64,000 nt of DNA from Clostridium pasteurianum BC1. GTDB lineage: Bacteria > Bacillota > Clostridia > Clostridiales > Clostridiaceae. The translations under genes were made by a program, and so were the position numbers. The notes under the pieces were generated by a model that ran no database searches, was not told where the DNA came from, and saw nothing but the letters and a program-made list of their open reading frames with translations. Below, in pieces: positions 54,359 through 63,701 of this stretch. Position 1 is the stretch's first letter, and each line of letters begins with the position of its first letter. Location of the stretch: NCBI RefSeq assembly GCF_000389635.1, contig NC_021182.1, positions 2,542,001 to 2,606,000 on the forward strand, in the 5' to 3' direction.

Positions 54359-55333
54359 GTGGATTTGTACGAAAAATATAAAAAATTAATTAATTGCATA
54401 CTGCTTTTAATAATATTTATAATTGTCACAGTACTAATAAAAAATTACTTTAAGCCATTTTTAAGCATTATAGCCTTATTAATATTTTCAACACCTATTT
54501 ATAATTTTATGTGTAAATATAAAGTATTCAATAAGCGATTAAATGCAATTGTAACAATTATATTAATAAATCTCTTATCTTTTATATTTATAATTTACAG
54601 TGGTAATTTTATATTTGAAAAGATTAGATATTTATTTATTAATGTTTTTAACAATTTCACCTTAGATGATTTAGATAGCAGAATTGAGGTTAGTAAATAT
54701 TTTAAAATTGAGGACGTAATAGAAAAAGCTAAGCTGTCATTATTTTATAATTTCTATAGTGTGGTTATTCAAAGAGGGGCTATATACACTACTGACAGCA
54801 TTTTATCCTATTTCGTTAGCAATATATCTGTTTACTTTATTTTAGTGGATAAATATGCTATAGTAAAAAGTGCTGAAAAGTTAATAACAACAGAAAAATT
54901 AATGCTGATAAGTAAAAAAATACAAGACATTAAAAAAATGATTTCTATTGAGGCTATATTGGTATTACTTACTACTATTCAAACAATTTTTGGCTTTGTT
55001 ATTTTAGAAATTGATAGTGCTATTTTTTTAGGAATATTATGTGGTGCCTTAGACATATTGCCTTACGTTGGAACTATTTTAATATTTCTACCATTAATAA
55101 TTTATAAAATTTACTTAAAACAATACATAATAGCACTAGGGTTAGTATTTCTATATATTTTATTGCAATTTAATAGGCAAATAATGGAAACAAAATTTAT
55201 GAGCACAAAGCTGCAAATACATCCATTGCTGTTACTTCTTTCTATATATATAGGAGGGAAAGTATTTGGAATAGTAGGTCTACTTATGGCACCAATATAT
55301 GTTTTGGCTGTAAGAGAAATCATTTTGTCGTAG
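54359..55333 (+). CDS. AI-2E-type (YtvI-like) membrane permease
   Basis: A 324-residue, strongly hydrophobic protein starting at GTG 54359 with GTGGAGAT upstream. About eight membrane helices, with the AI-2E family's C-terminal signature (VLEIDSAIFLGILCGALDI-like segment, LPYVGTILIFLPLIIY, VFGIVGLLMAPIYVLAVREI). Relatives are putative exporters or Na+/H+ antiporters. It is an extra gene between cdsA and dxr compared with the usual order. Confidence 0.85.
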   Translation: MDLYEKYKKLINCILLLIIFIIVTVLIKNYFKPFLSIIALLIFSTPIYNFMCKYKVFNKRLNAIVTIILINLLSFIFIIYSGNFIFEKIRYLFINVFNNFTLDDLDSRIEVSKYFKIEDVIEKAKLSLFYNFYSVVIQRGAIYTTDSILSYFVSNISVYFILVDKYAIVKSAEKLITTEKLMLISKKIQDIKKMISIEAILVLLTTIQTIFGFVILEIDSAIFLGILCGALDILPYVGTILIFLPLIIYKIYLKQYIIALGLVFLYILLQFNRQIMETKFMSTKLQIHPLLLLLSIYIGGKVFGIVGLLMAPIYVLAVREIILS

Positions 55334-55348
55334 TGGGGAGAGATTTTT

Positions 55349-56506
55349 TTGAAAAACATTTCAATATTAGGAGCTACAGGTTCTGTAGGAATTCAAACTT
55401 TAGACGTTCTAAAAAATGATAGGGAGAATTTTAAACTGTTGGCTGTAACAGCAAATAAAAACTATTCTAAAATAATAGAGATAATAAATGAATTTAACCC
55501 TAAATTAGTGGCATTAATGGATAATGTTGCGGCTGAAACAGTAAGAAAATATTGTATTGAACACAATAAAGATATTGAAGTTTTAGCAGGACTTAAAGGA
55601 TTAACTTCTGCTGCAACTTTAAAAGAAGTAGATATGGTTGTAACTTCTGTAGTTGGAATGATAGGTCTTGTACCAACTATTGAAGCTATAAAAGCAGGTA
55701 AGACTATTGCTTTAGCCAATAAAGAAACTTTGGTGGTTGGTGGAAGTATAGTTATAAATGAGGCAATTGAGCATAAGGTGAAAATATTACCTGTTGATTC
55801 AGAACACGGTGCAATATTTCAATGCATTGAGGGTAATAATAGTAGTGACATAAGCAAGATATTACTTACGGCTTCTGGAGGACCCTTCAGGGGAAAAAAG
55901 AGAGATGAACTTACTGAAATACTTCCGAAGGATGCACTTAAACATCCAAAGTGGAATATGGGAAATAAAATTTCTATTGATTCAGCTACTCTAATGAACA
56001 AGGGGCTAGAAGTAATTGAAGCACATTGGTTATTCAGTGTTCCCTATGAAGATATTGAGGTAGTGGTGCATCCACAGAGTATAATTCATTCAATGGTTCA
56101 ATACTGTGATGGAACTGTACTTTCTCAAATGGCTACTGCTGATATGAGACTTCCAATACAATATGCCTTGAATTACCCTAAAAGAGGTAAAAGGATAATA
56201 GATAAATTGGATTTCTATAGTTTAGACAAATTAAGCTTTGAAAAACCTGATATAGATACCTTTGGTTGTTTAAAACTTGCTTATGAAGTTGGAAAAAAAG
56301 GAGGTAATTTACCTACAATTCTAAATGCTGCTAATGAGGTTGCTGTAGAGTTGTTTTTAAAAAATAAAATTAATTTTCTTGAAATTGAAGATATTATAAA
56401 AGACTCATTGGAAAAGTTTCAATACAGGAAAGATATTGACATAGATATTATTTTAGATACGGATGTAAAAGTAAGAAGTTATGTAGATAAAAAATATAAT
56501 GTTTAA
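55349..56506 (+). CDS. dxr: 1-deoxy-D-xylulose 5-phosphate reductoisomerase
   Basis: A 385-residue protein starting with TTG 55349 after GGGGAGAG. ISILGATGSVGIQTLDVL binds NADPH; ANKETLVVGG, LPVDSEHGAIFQC and ASGGPFRG line the active site. It carries out step 2 of the MEP isoprenoid pathway. Confidence 0.97.
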   Translation: MKNISILGATGSVGIQTLDVLKNDRENFKLLAVTANKNYSKIIEIINEFNPKLVALMDNVAAETVRKYCIEHNKDIEVLAGLKGLTSAATLKEVDMVVTSVVGMIGLVPTIEAIKAGKTIALANKETLVVGGSIVINEAIEHKVKILPVDSEHGAIFQCIEGNNSSDISKILLTASGGPFRGKKRDELTEILPKDALKHPKWNMGNKISIDSATLMNKGLEVIEAHWLFSVPYEDIEVVVHPQSIIHSMVQYCDGTVLSQMATADMRLPIQYALNYPKRGKRIIDKLDFYSLDKLSFEKPDIDTFGCLKLAYEVGKKGGNLPTILNAANEVAVELFLKNKINFLEIEDIIKDSLEKFQYRKDIDIDIILDTDVKVRSYVDKKYNV

Positions 56507-56518
56507 GGAGGGATATTT

Positions 56519-57529
56519 TTGTATTTTATAGCTGCAATAATTGCCTTTGGTGTATTAATTTTAATACATGAACTTGGACATTTCACAATGGCAAAACTCA
56601 ATGGTGTAGTTGTGGAAGAGTTTGCCATTGGTATGGGACCAAAGCTATTTAGCATTAAAGGAAAACAAACTCAATATTCTATAAGGATATTACCTTTTGG
56701 AGGATATGTAAAAATGCTTGGAGATCAAGAAAAAAGCGATGATCCGGGGGCATTTAATAATAAATCTCCACTTCAAAGACTTAGTATAGTAATTGCTGGG
56801 CCAGTTATGAATCTTATATTAGCTATTGTACTGTATTCTGTAATAGGTTCTTTAGGAGGTTTTCATTTACCTATTGTAGATAAAACTGTTCCAAGTAGCC
56901 CAGCTGAGGCAGCAGGAATTAAGTCAGGAGACCAATTGATAAGTATAAATGGTTCTAGAATATTAACCTGGGAGGATTTTGCTGTAGGGGTAGGCCTTGC
57001 AAAGGATAAACCTATAAATTTAACAGTGAAACAAGAGGGTACATTAAAGAAATACACACTACAATCCATAGTAGATAAGGAAACTAAAACACGTATAGTA
57101 GGAGTGTATCCTACTGCGGTTACATCTCCAACAATTTTACAATCCATTGGATATGGCTTTAGGGAAACTATATCCATGATAAAGCAAGTATTTATAAGTT
57201 TTAAAATTTTATTTACAGGTGGAGCGTCTATAAATGACGTAGGAGGTCCCGTTACAATAATAAAGATAACCCGTCAAGCAGCTATAGCTGGACTTATACC
57301 ACTTTTAACCATAGTAGCATTCCTTAGCTCACAATTGGGGATACTTAATTTAGTGCCTTTCCCAGCTTTAGATGGTAGTTACGTTTTAGTATGCTTATAT
57401 GAAATAGTAACAGGTAAAGCAGTAGATGAAAATAAGGTAAGTTTTATTAATACAATTGGATTTACTATATTAATGGCCTTTATGGTACTTATAATTATAA
57501 AGGATATAGTTTTACCCGTTAATTTTTAG
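56519..57529 (+). CDS. rseP: RseP-type intramembrane site-2 metalloprotease
   Basis: A 336-residue protein starting with TTG 56519 after AGGAGGG. The membrane zinc motif LIHELGHFTMAKLNGV lies near residue 17, a PDZ domain at ~residues 115-190 (SPAEAAGIKSGDQLISING), and the second site NLVPFPALDGSYVLVCLYE near residue 280. It cuts membrane anti-sigma factors and signal-peptide remnants. Confidence 0.95.
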   Translation: MYFIAAIIAFGVLILIHELGHFTMAKLNGVVVEEFAIGMGPKLFSIKGKQTQYSIRILPFGGYVKMLGDQEKSDDPGAFNNKSPLQRLSIVIAGPVMNLILAIVLYSVIGSLGGFHLPIVDKTVPSSPAEAAGIKSGDQLISINGSRILTWEDFAVGVGLAKDKPINLTVKQEGTLKKYTLQSIVDKETKTRIVGVYPTAVTSPTILQSIGYGFRETISMIKQVFISFKILFTGGASINDVGGPVTIIKITRQAAIAGLIPLLTIVAFLSSQLGILNLVPFPALDGSYVLVCLYEIVTGKAVDENKVSFINTIGFTILMAFMVLIIIKDIVLPVNF

Positions 57530-57541
57530 GAGTTGATACAA

Positions 57542-58594
57542 ATGAAAAGATTAGATACTAAGTGTGTTAAAGTTGGTAATATATATATAGGCGGTAATAA
57601 TAAAATAACAGTTCAGTCCATGACAAATACAGATACTAGAGATATAGAAGATACAGTAAATCAAATTTTAAAACTAGAAGCTGCTGGATGTGACATAATA
57701 AGATGCGCTGTACCAGATGAAGCAGCAAGTGAAGCTATAAAATCCATAGTTAACAAAATACACATACCACTAGTAGCAGATATACATTTTGATTATAGAT
57801 TAGCTCTAAAATCAATAGAAAATGGTGTTTCTGCTCTTAGAATAAATCCTGGAAATATTGGTAGTGTAGATAAAATTGAAATGGTGGCTAAAGCTGCTAA
57901 AGAAAGAAGTATTCCCATTAGAATAGGTGTTAATTCTGGTTCGCTTGAAAAAGAATTATTAAATAAATATAAAAAAGTATCTGCAGAAGCACTGGTAGAA
58001 AGCGCTTTAAATCACGTTAATATACTTGAAAATCTAAATTTTGATGATATTGTAATATCTATAAAATCTTCAAATGTATTAATGATGATTGACAGCTATA
58101 GAAAAATATCAGAAAAAGTAAAATATCCACTACATGTAGGTGTAACAGAAGCAGGGACTATATGGAGAGGGACTATAAAGTCCAGTATAGGTATAGGTAC
58201 TCTTTTATGTGAAGGTATCGGTGATACCATAAGAGTCTCTCTAACTGGAGATCCTGTAGAAGAAATTAAAGTGGGAAAGGAAATATTAAAATCTATTGGA
58301 TACCTGTCAAAGGGAATTCAATTTATTTCCTGTCCCACTTGTGGTAGAACTCAAATAAATCTTATAAAAATTGCACAAGAGGTGGAAGATAAACTCCAGC
58401 ATTGTGAAAAAGATATTAAGGTAGCCGTTATGGGATGCATTGTAAATGGTCCTGGGGAGGCAAGAGAAGCCGATATTGGTATAGCAGGTGGCAAAGGAGA
58501 AGGACTTATATTTAAGAAAGGTAAAATTATAAAAAAAGTTAAGGAAGAATATCTTGTGGAGGAACTTATAAAGGAAATTGATAAGTTAGATTAA
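57542..58594 (+). CDS. ispG: 4-hydroxy-3-methylbut-2-en-1-yl diphosphate synthase
   Basis: A 350-residue protein; ATG 57542 follows [54 protein letters not shown] and [20 protein letters not shown] supply the three [4Fe-4S] Cys and the active-site parts. It carries out a late step in the MEP pathway. Confidence 0.97.
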   Translation: MKRLDTKCVKVGNIYIGGNNKITVQSMTNTDTRDIEDTVNQILKLEAAGCDIIRCAVPDEAASEAIKSIVNKIHIPLVADIHFDYRLALKSIENGVSALRINPGNIGSVDKIEMVAKAAKERSIPIRIGVNSGSLEKELLNKYKKVSAEALVESALNHVNILENLNFDDIVISIKSSNVLMMIDSYRKISEKVKYPLHVGVTEAGTIWRGTIKSSIGIGTLLCEGIGDTIRVSLTGDPVEEIKVGKEILKSIGYLSKGIQFISCPTCGRTQINLIKIAQEVEDKLQHCEKDIKVAVMGCIVNGPGEAREADIGIAGGKGEGLIFKKGKIIKKVKEEYLVEELIKEIDKLD

Positions 58595-58596
58595 GT

Positions 58597-58658
58597 CATC
58601 TTCAAAAAATAACTGGTCAGCATACTAGTATCTTTGACTGGTTATTTATTTTCAGATG
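58597..58658. repeat. 62-base palindromic element R2, copy b (MITE-like)
   Basis: A near-perfect inverted repeat opening CATCTTCAAAAAATAACTGG and closing TATTTTCAGATG. It starts 3 bases after the ispG stop and its right edge touches the polC remnant. The left end is shared with R2 copy a at 43707. Confidence 0.7.
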
Positions 58659-58889
58659 CTAACAAGAATTGGAGGAGATTCTATAAGATTGCCAATAAAT
58701 TCTTTGGCTGGTGTAGGAACAAATGCGGCAAAAAATATAGTAGAAGCTGCAAAGCTCGGAGAATTTATTTCGAAGGAAGACTTAAGATTAGGAGCTAGGG
58801 TTTCAAAAAGTGTAGTTGAAACTTTAGCTGAACATGGATGCCTTGAAGGACTTCCTGAAACCAATGAGCTATCCATTTTCAATATGTAA
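58656..58889 (+). pseudogene. polC: polC remnant: last ~75 codons of DNA polymerase III PolC
   Basis: The frame reads IRLPINSLAGVGTNAAKNIV, then EFISKEDLRLGARVSKSVVE and CLEGLPETNELSIF, which is the conserved C-terminus of Gram-positive PolC (about 1,430 residues). All upstream domains (exonuclease, palm, PHP) are absent, and the frame starts inside the palindrome at 58597-58658. The expected place of polC in Clostridium is right after ispG. As PolC is essential, a full copy must lie elsewhere if the assembly is right. Confidence 0.85.
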
Positions 58890-59027
58890 ATAGGCCAAAA
58901 TAGTAATTATTACATTATATATAGTCTAATCTGCTCTTTTCGAAAATCTAATGTTAATTTTTTTATTGAAATTAACAATTTGTTGTGATAGAATGATTGG
59001 AGGTAATCTTTTACTTATAATTTTTGC

Positions 59028-59055
59028 AAAAGAGTGGGATAAAAGCCCGCTCTTT
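59028..59055 (+). terminator. hairpin terminator after the polC remnant
   Basis: AAAAGAGTGGG / GCCCGCTCTTT stem with a short loop, then CTATTTG. Confidence 0.55.
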
Positions 59056-59065
59056 CTATTTGTAA

Positions 59066-59088
59066 GCGCAACTATAGTTGCGTTTTTC
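59066..59088 (+). terminator. second hairpin terminator
   Basis: GCGCAACTATAGTTGCG palindrome followed by TTTTT. Together with the previous hairpin it looks like the old end of the polC transcription unit. Confidence 0.6.
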
Positions 59089-59157
59089 ATTAATAGAGAT
59101 AAATTTTATTTAATGATAGTTTTGTTATCATTAAGTTTAAAAAAATCATTTGCAAAT

Positions 59158-59346
59158 TTATCCGATGACTACCCACTCTAATACTCCCATCTGATTCAAA
59201 GTGGGAGTAAAGAGTGGCTACGTCCCTGGGACTTACCCTAAAGGACAACGAGTTCTAAGTATCACAAACCGATACTAAGAACTCTGTTAGTAAGCATCAG
59301 AGGCCATAAACAAAACTCAACCTGATGCCAAGAATTCTGTTTATAG
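59158..59346 (+). repeat. dispersed repeat R1, copy c
   Basis: Full-length copy: ATCCGATGACTACCC, a long CCACTCT...TACTCCCA/TGGGAGTA...AGAGTGG hairpin, ACCCTAAAGGACAACGAG, an AGTTCTAAGTATC/GATACTAAGAACT hairpin and the GCATCAGA/CTGATGC hairpin. Inverted relative to copy a. It occupies a third of the 558-base gap 58890-59447 before rimP. Confidence 0.75.
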
Positions 59347-59447
59347 TTGTTATATCTATATTAAAAAAGGAAATAGCACATTAGCTGCTTATGGGATAAA
59401 TATATTATATGAAAAATGCAAAAGATATTGGTAAGGAGGGAAATTAA

Positions 59448-59918
59448 TTGGAAAATGAGAACTTAATTAATAATTTAATAAATTTGTTTAAACCAATAGT
59501 TATGGAATTAGGTTATGAGTTTTATTATTTGGAGTTTGTGAAAGAAGATGGAGAAAATTATCTTAGAGTATATATAGATAATAAAAATGGAATTGGCTTA
59601 GATGATTGTGAGAAAGTAAGTAGGAGAATAAGCGAAATTTTAGATGGAGAAGATCCCATACCAGATAGTTATTATTTAGAAGTATCTTCTCCAGGTATAT
59701 TTAGAACTCTTTTTACAGATGAACATTTAAATAAATATATAAATTCAAATATTAGTTTAAATCTGAATAAATTGTATGAAGGAAAAAGAAAATTTGAAGG
59801 AAAGCTTATTAAATTTAATTCAAATAATATTATAATTGATTATAAAAACATTGATTTGTCAATACCTAGAGATATTATTGATAAAATTATTTTAAAAGGG
59901 GAGCTTGAGGAGGTTTAA
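59448..59918 (+). CDS. rimP: ribosome maturation factor RimP
   Basis: A 156-residue protein starting with TTG 59448 after AAGGAGG. LGYEFYYLEFVKEDGENYLR, VYIDNKNGIGLDDCEKVSRR and YYLEVSSPGIFRTLF are diagnostic. It helps assemble the 30S subunit. First gene of the nusA-infB operon. Confidence 0.95.
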   Translation: MENENLINNLINLFKPIVMELGYEFYYLEFVKEDGENYLRVYIDNKNGIGLDDCEKVSRRISEILDGEDPIPDSYYLEVSSPGIFRTLFTDEHLNKYINSNISLNLNKLYEGKRKFEGKLIKFNSNNIIIDYKNIDLSIPRDIIDKIILKGELEEV

Positions 59919-59924
59919 ATAAAA

Positions 59925-60995
59925 ATGAATGAAGAATTTATCAGTGCATTAAAGGAAATTGTTAAAGAAAAAGGTATAAGTGAGGACTTATTATTTTCTA
60001 CAATTGAAGATGCATTAGTAGCAGCATACAAAAAGAATTATGCTAAAATAGCAGAAAATGCACACAATGTAAAAGTTACTATGGATAGAGAAAAGGGGGA
60101 TATTCACGTTTATTCTCAAAAAACTGCTGTAGAAGAAGTTTTTGATGATATAAATGAAATATCCTTAGAAGAAGCAAAACTTAAAAATCCTAGATATCAA
60201 ATAGGTGATTTGGTTGATATAGAAGTTACACCAAAAACTTTTGGAAGAGTAGCAGCTCAATCTGCAAAGCAAGTTGTTGTTCAAAGAATTAAAGAAGCTG
60301 AAAGAAGTATAATATATAATGAGTTCTCTGAAAAAGAATTTGATATTATTACGGGGATTGTAATAAGAAAAGATAAGGGTAATGTACTTGTTGATCTTGG
60401 TAAAATTGAGGCTGTATTAAGTCCAAATGAACAAATACCTGGAGAAGATTACGTATATAATACAAGGATAAAATTATATATTGTTGAAGTCAAAAATACA
60501 ACCAAAGGTGCTCAAGTAGTTGTTTCAAGAACTCATCCTGGCCTTGTAAAAAGATTGTTTGAATTAGAAGTCCCAGAAATCTATGAAGGTATAGTTGAAA
60601 TAAAATCAATATCAAGAGAGGCTGGCTCAAGAACTAAAATAGCAGTTTATTCAAATGATGAGAATGTAGATCCTATGGGAGCTTGTGTCGGAACTAAAGG
60701 AATAAGAGTTCAAAATATTGTTAATGAGCTTAGAAATGAAAAAATTGATATCATTAAGTGGAGCAAATTTCCAGAAGAATATATAGCAAATGCCTTAAGT
60801 CCAGCAAAGGTGATTGATGTATCTATTGATGAAGACAATAAAAGTGCTAAAGTTATTGTTGATGAAGGGCAACTTTCATTAGCAATAGGCAAAGAAGGTC
60901 AAAATGTAAGACTTGCAGCTAAACTTACAGGTTGGAAAATAGACATTAAAAATAAAACACAAGTTGAAAGTCTAAATAAATCTATTGAAGAATAG
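59925..60995 (+). CDS. nusA: transcription factor NusA
   Basis: A 356-residue protein with GGAGG 13 bases upstream. It has an N-terminal RNA polymerase-binding domain (FISALKEIVKEKGISEDLL), an S1 domain (GIVIRKDKGNVLVDLGKIEA) and two KH domains (SRTKIAVYSNDENVDPMGAC, then LAIGKEGQNVRLAAKLTGWK). It controls pausing, termination and antitermination. Confidence 0.97.
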   Translation: MNEEFISALKEIVKEKGISEDLLFSTIEDALVAAYKKNYAKIAENAHNVKVTMDREKGDIHVYSQKTAVEEVFDDINEISLEEAKLKNPRYQIGDLVDIEVTPKTFGRVAAQSAKQVVVQRIKEAERSIIYNEFSEKEFDIITGIVIRKDKGNVLVDLGKIEAVLSPNEQIPGEDYVYNTRIKLYIVEVKNTTKGAQVVVSRTHPGLVKRLFELEVPEIYEGIVEIKSISREAGSRTKIAVYSNDENVDPMGACVGTKGIRVQNIVNELRNEKIDIIKWSKFPEEYIANALSPAKVIDVSIDEDNKSAKVIVDEGQLSLAIGKEGQNVRLAAKLTGWKIDIKNKTQVESLNKSIEE

Positions 60996-61006
60996 AGGTG
61001 TTTATT

Positions 61007-61279
61007 ATGGTTATAAAAAAAATACCTAAAAGAATGTGTACTGGATGTATGGAAATGAAACCTAAAAAAGAACTGCTAAGAATTGTTAGAACTAAAGACG
61101 GAGAAGTTTCAATAGATTTTACAGGTAAAAAGGCCGGTAGAGGTGCTTATATTTGCAAGAATATAGATTGTTTTGAAAAGTCAGTAAGAGCAAAGAGGCT
61201 TTCAAAAAGTCTTGAAACAGATATTAGTGACGAAATTTATTCCAAACTAAAGGATGAGATTATAAATGGAGAAGGATAA
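61007..61279 (+). CDS. ylxR: YlxR family RNA-binding protein (RnpM)
   Basis: A 90-residue protein; ATG 61007 follows AGAGGTG. PKRMCTGCMEMKPKKELLRI, then GKKAGRGAYICKNIDCFEKS are the family signature. Overlaps the next gene. Relatives bind RNase P RNA. Confidence 0.92.
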   Translation: MVIKKIPKRMCTGCMEMKPKKELLRIVRTKDGEVSIDFTGKKAGRGAYICKNIDCFEKSVRAKRLSKSLETDISDEIYSKLKDEIINGEG

Positions 61280-61577
61280 ATTTTTGAAATTTTTAGGTCT
61301 TGTGAAAAAATCTGGCAGATTAAAAGAAGGTTACAACAAATGCGAGGAAACAATAAAAGCTGGAAACTCAGAACTTGTAATAATTTCAGTGGATGCATCT
61401 TTAAATACAAAGGACAAATTTAATACATACGCTAGTAGATTTCATACGGAGATCATTGAACATTTTACTAAGGAAGAACTAGGTACTGCCTTAGGAAGGC
61501 CAGAAATTAATATACTTTGTATTACTGATAAAAATATGAGTAAAAAACTTTTAGAGTTGTGGCAGAAAAAAATATAA
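61266..61577 (+). CDS. ylxQ: YlxQ, L7Ae-type RNA-binding protein
   Basis: A 103-residue protein overlapping ylxR by 14 bases. LGLVKKSGRLKEGYNKCEE is followed by L7Ae/L30e-type strands (LVIISVDASLNTKDKF). Standard in the nusA-infB operon. Confidence 0.88.
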   Translation: MEKDKFLKFLGLVKKSGRLKEGYNKCEETIKAGNSELVIISVDASLNTKDKFNTYASRFHTEIIEHFTKEELGTALGRPEINILCITDKNMSKKLLELWQKKI

Positions 61578-61592
61578 TCGGGGGTGACTGAT

Positions 61593-63683
61593 TTGTCAAA
61601 ATTAAGAGTTCATGAATTGGCAAAAGAGTTAGATATTTCTAGTAAGGATTTAATAAATTTACTTTTAGAGGAGTTTAGCATAGAAGTGAAAAATCATATG
61701 AGTACAATAGATGATGAAGATGCTGAACTTATAAAAGAATTTTTCGCTGATAATGATAAACGAGATTTTGCTGAAAGTGCTATAGAAAAAAAAGATAATA
61801 TAGTGGAAGAATATGAAGAGATTTTAAATGATAGCATAAAAGAGGCAAAGCACAAAAAGAATAAAAATAAAAAGTCAGAATATGAATCGGATAGAATTAC
61901 TAAGGAAGAGACAGCAGAAGACGAGATTGTTATTGAGATAGATAAGACAATAACTGTAAAAGAACTTTCGGATAAAATAGCAAGTCCAACGTCAGAAGTT
62001 ATCAAACAATTAATGTTTATGGGAGTTATGGCAGCTATAAATCAGGAAATAGATTTTGAAACAGCTGAAAAATTGTGTGAAAAATTTAATGTTGTTGCCA
62101 TGCTTAAAGAAGATAAGGATGATAATGAATTTGCCGAAATAGATAGTGAATCAGATAATGATTTATTATTAGAAAAAAGACCACCAGTTGTTACTGTAAT
62201 GGGTCATGTTGATCATGGTAAAACGTCCCTATTGGATGCTATAAGAAAAGCTAAAGTAACAGAAACAGAAGCTGGTGGAATTACTCAACACATTGGTGCC
62301 TATGTTGTCAATATAAATGGTGAAAATATAACCTTTTTAGATACACCTGGCCATGAAGCCTTTACTGCAATGAGAGCCAGGGGTGCCCAAATTACAGATA
62401 TAGTTATACTGGTAGTTGCTGCTGATGATGGTATAATGCCTCAAACTAAAGAAGCTATAAATCACTGTAAAGCTGCAAATGTACCAATAATTGTAGCTAT
62501 AAATAAAATTGATAAGCCAGGTGCTAATCCTGATAAAGTGAAACAGGAACTTACTGAACATGGTCTTGTTGCTGAAGACTGGGGTGGAGATGTAATATGT
62601 GTGCCGGTTTCAGCAAGAACCAAAGAAGGTATAGATAATCTACTTGAGATGATAATATTAACAGCAGAAATTCAAGAATTAAAAGCGGATCCAAGCAGAA
62701 AAGCTAAAGGTGCTGTAATTGAATCTAAATTAGATAAAGGAAGAGGTCCAGTAGCTTCTCTCTTAGTACAGAATGGTACTCTACATGTAGGAGATTCCAT
62801 ATTAGTTGGTTCAACTTATGGGAGAATAAGGGCTATGTTTGACGACAATGGTAAAAAGATAAAAAAAGCTGGTCCTTCAATACCGGTTGAAATACTTGGT
62901 CTTTCAGATGTACCTTCTGCTGGAGATAAATTCAATGTAATCAGAGATGAAAAGACTGCAAGAACTATGTCAGAAAAGAGAAAAGAAAAACTTAGAACTG
63001 CTTCTTTAAACTCAAATCATAAAGTGTCTTTAGAAGATTTATACAGCCAGATACAGGAAGGAAAGGTTAAGGAGCTTAATATCATTATTAAAGCTGATGT
63101 ACAGGGATCCATTGAAGCTTTAAAACAATCTCTTGAAAAACTTTCTACAGAATCTGTAAAGGTAAGGGTTATTCATGGTGCCGTTGGAGCTATAACAGAA
63201 ACAGATGTAACTCTTGCCAGTGCTTCAAATGCCATAATAATAGGCTTTAACGTAAGACCTGACACTAATGCAACTAATACTGCTGAAAAAGAAGATGTAG
63301 ACATAAAAACTTACAGAATAATATATAATGCTCTTGATGACATTAAAGCAGCAATGATAGGTATGCTTGAGCCAGAATTTAGAGAAGTTATATTAGGTAA
63401 AGTGGAAATTAGGCAGGTATATAAAATATCCAGCATAGGAACTGTTGCAGGATGTTATGTACTTGATGGGAAAATAACAAGAAACAGCAGCATTAGAATT
63501 ATAAGAGAAGGTATAGTTATACTTGAAGGAGAGCTTGGATCCCTCAAGAGATTTAAAGATGATGCTAAAGAAGTTGCTGCAGGTTATGAATGTGGTCTTA
63601 CAATAGATAAATTTAATGATATAAAAGAAGGAGATATTCTTGAGGTATTCGCTATGGAAGAAATAAAGCCTAAAGAATTATAA
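61593..63683 (+). CDS. infB: translation initiation factor IF-2
   Basis: A ~696-residue protein. I prefer TTG 61593 ([15 protein letters not shown]), about 8 bases after GGGGG at 61579; an in-frame GTG at 61584 sits inside that ribosome site. A charged N-terminal region is followed by the GTPase domain ([20 protein letters not shown] near residue 195, [16 protein letters not shown]) and C-terminal domains ([13 protein letters not shown]-like). It places initiator tRNA on the 30S subunit. Confidence 0.97.
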   Translation: MSKLRVHELAKELDISSKDLINLLLEEFSIEVKNHMSTIDDEDAELIKEFFADNDKRDFAESAIEKKDNIVEEYEEILNDSIKEAKHKKNKNKKSEYESDRITKEETAEDEIVIEIDKTITVKELSDKIASPTSEVIKQLMFMGVMAAINQEIDFETAEKLCEKFNVVAMLKEDKDDNEFAEIDSESDNDLLLEKRPPVVTVMGHVDHGKTSLLDAIRKAKVTETEAGGITQHIGAYVVNINGENITFLDTPGHEAFTAMRARGAQITDIVILVVAADDGIMPQTKEAINHCKAANVPIIVAINKIDKPGANPDKVKQELTEHGLVAEDWGGDVICVPVSARTKEGIDNLLEMIILTAEIQELKADPSRKAKGAVIESKLDKGRGPVASLLVQNGTLHVGDSILVGSTYGRIRAMFDDNGKKIKKAGPSIPVEILGLSDVPSAGDKFNVIRDEKTARTMSEKRKEKLRTASLNSNHKVSLEDLYSQIQEGKVKELNIIIKADVQGSIEALKQSLEKLSTESVKVRVIHGAVGAITETDVTLASASNAIIIGFNVRPDTNATNTAEKEDVDIKTYRIIYNALDDIKAAMIGMLEPEFREVILGKVEIRQVYKISSIGTVAGCYVLDGKITRNSSIRIIREGIVILEGELGSLKRFKDDAKEVAAGYECGLTIDKFNDIKEGDILEVFAMEEIKPKEL

Positions 63684-63701
63684 GACAAAGGGGAGAGTTC
63701 T

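Noticed and set aside
58951-59181. A 76-codon + strand frame, hydrophobic, upstream of rimP
   Set aside because: It crosses two hairpin terminators and runs into repeat R1, and lacks a convincing ribosome site. Treated as non-coding.
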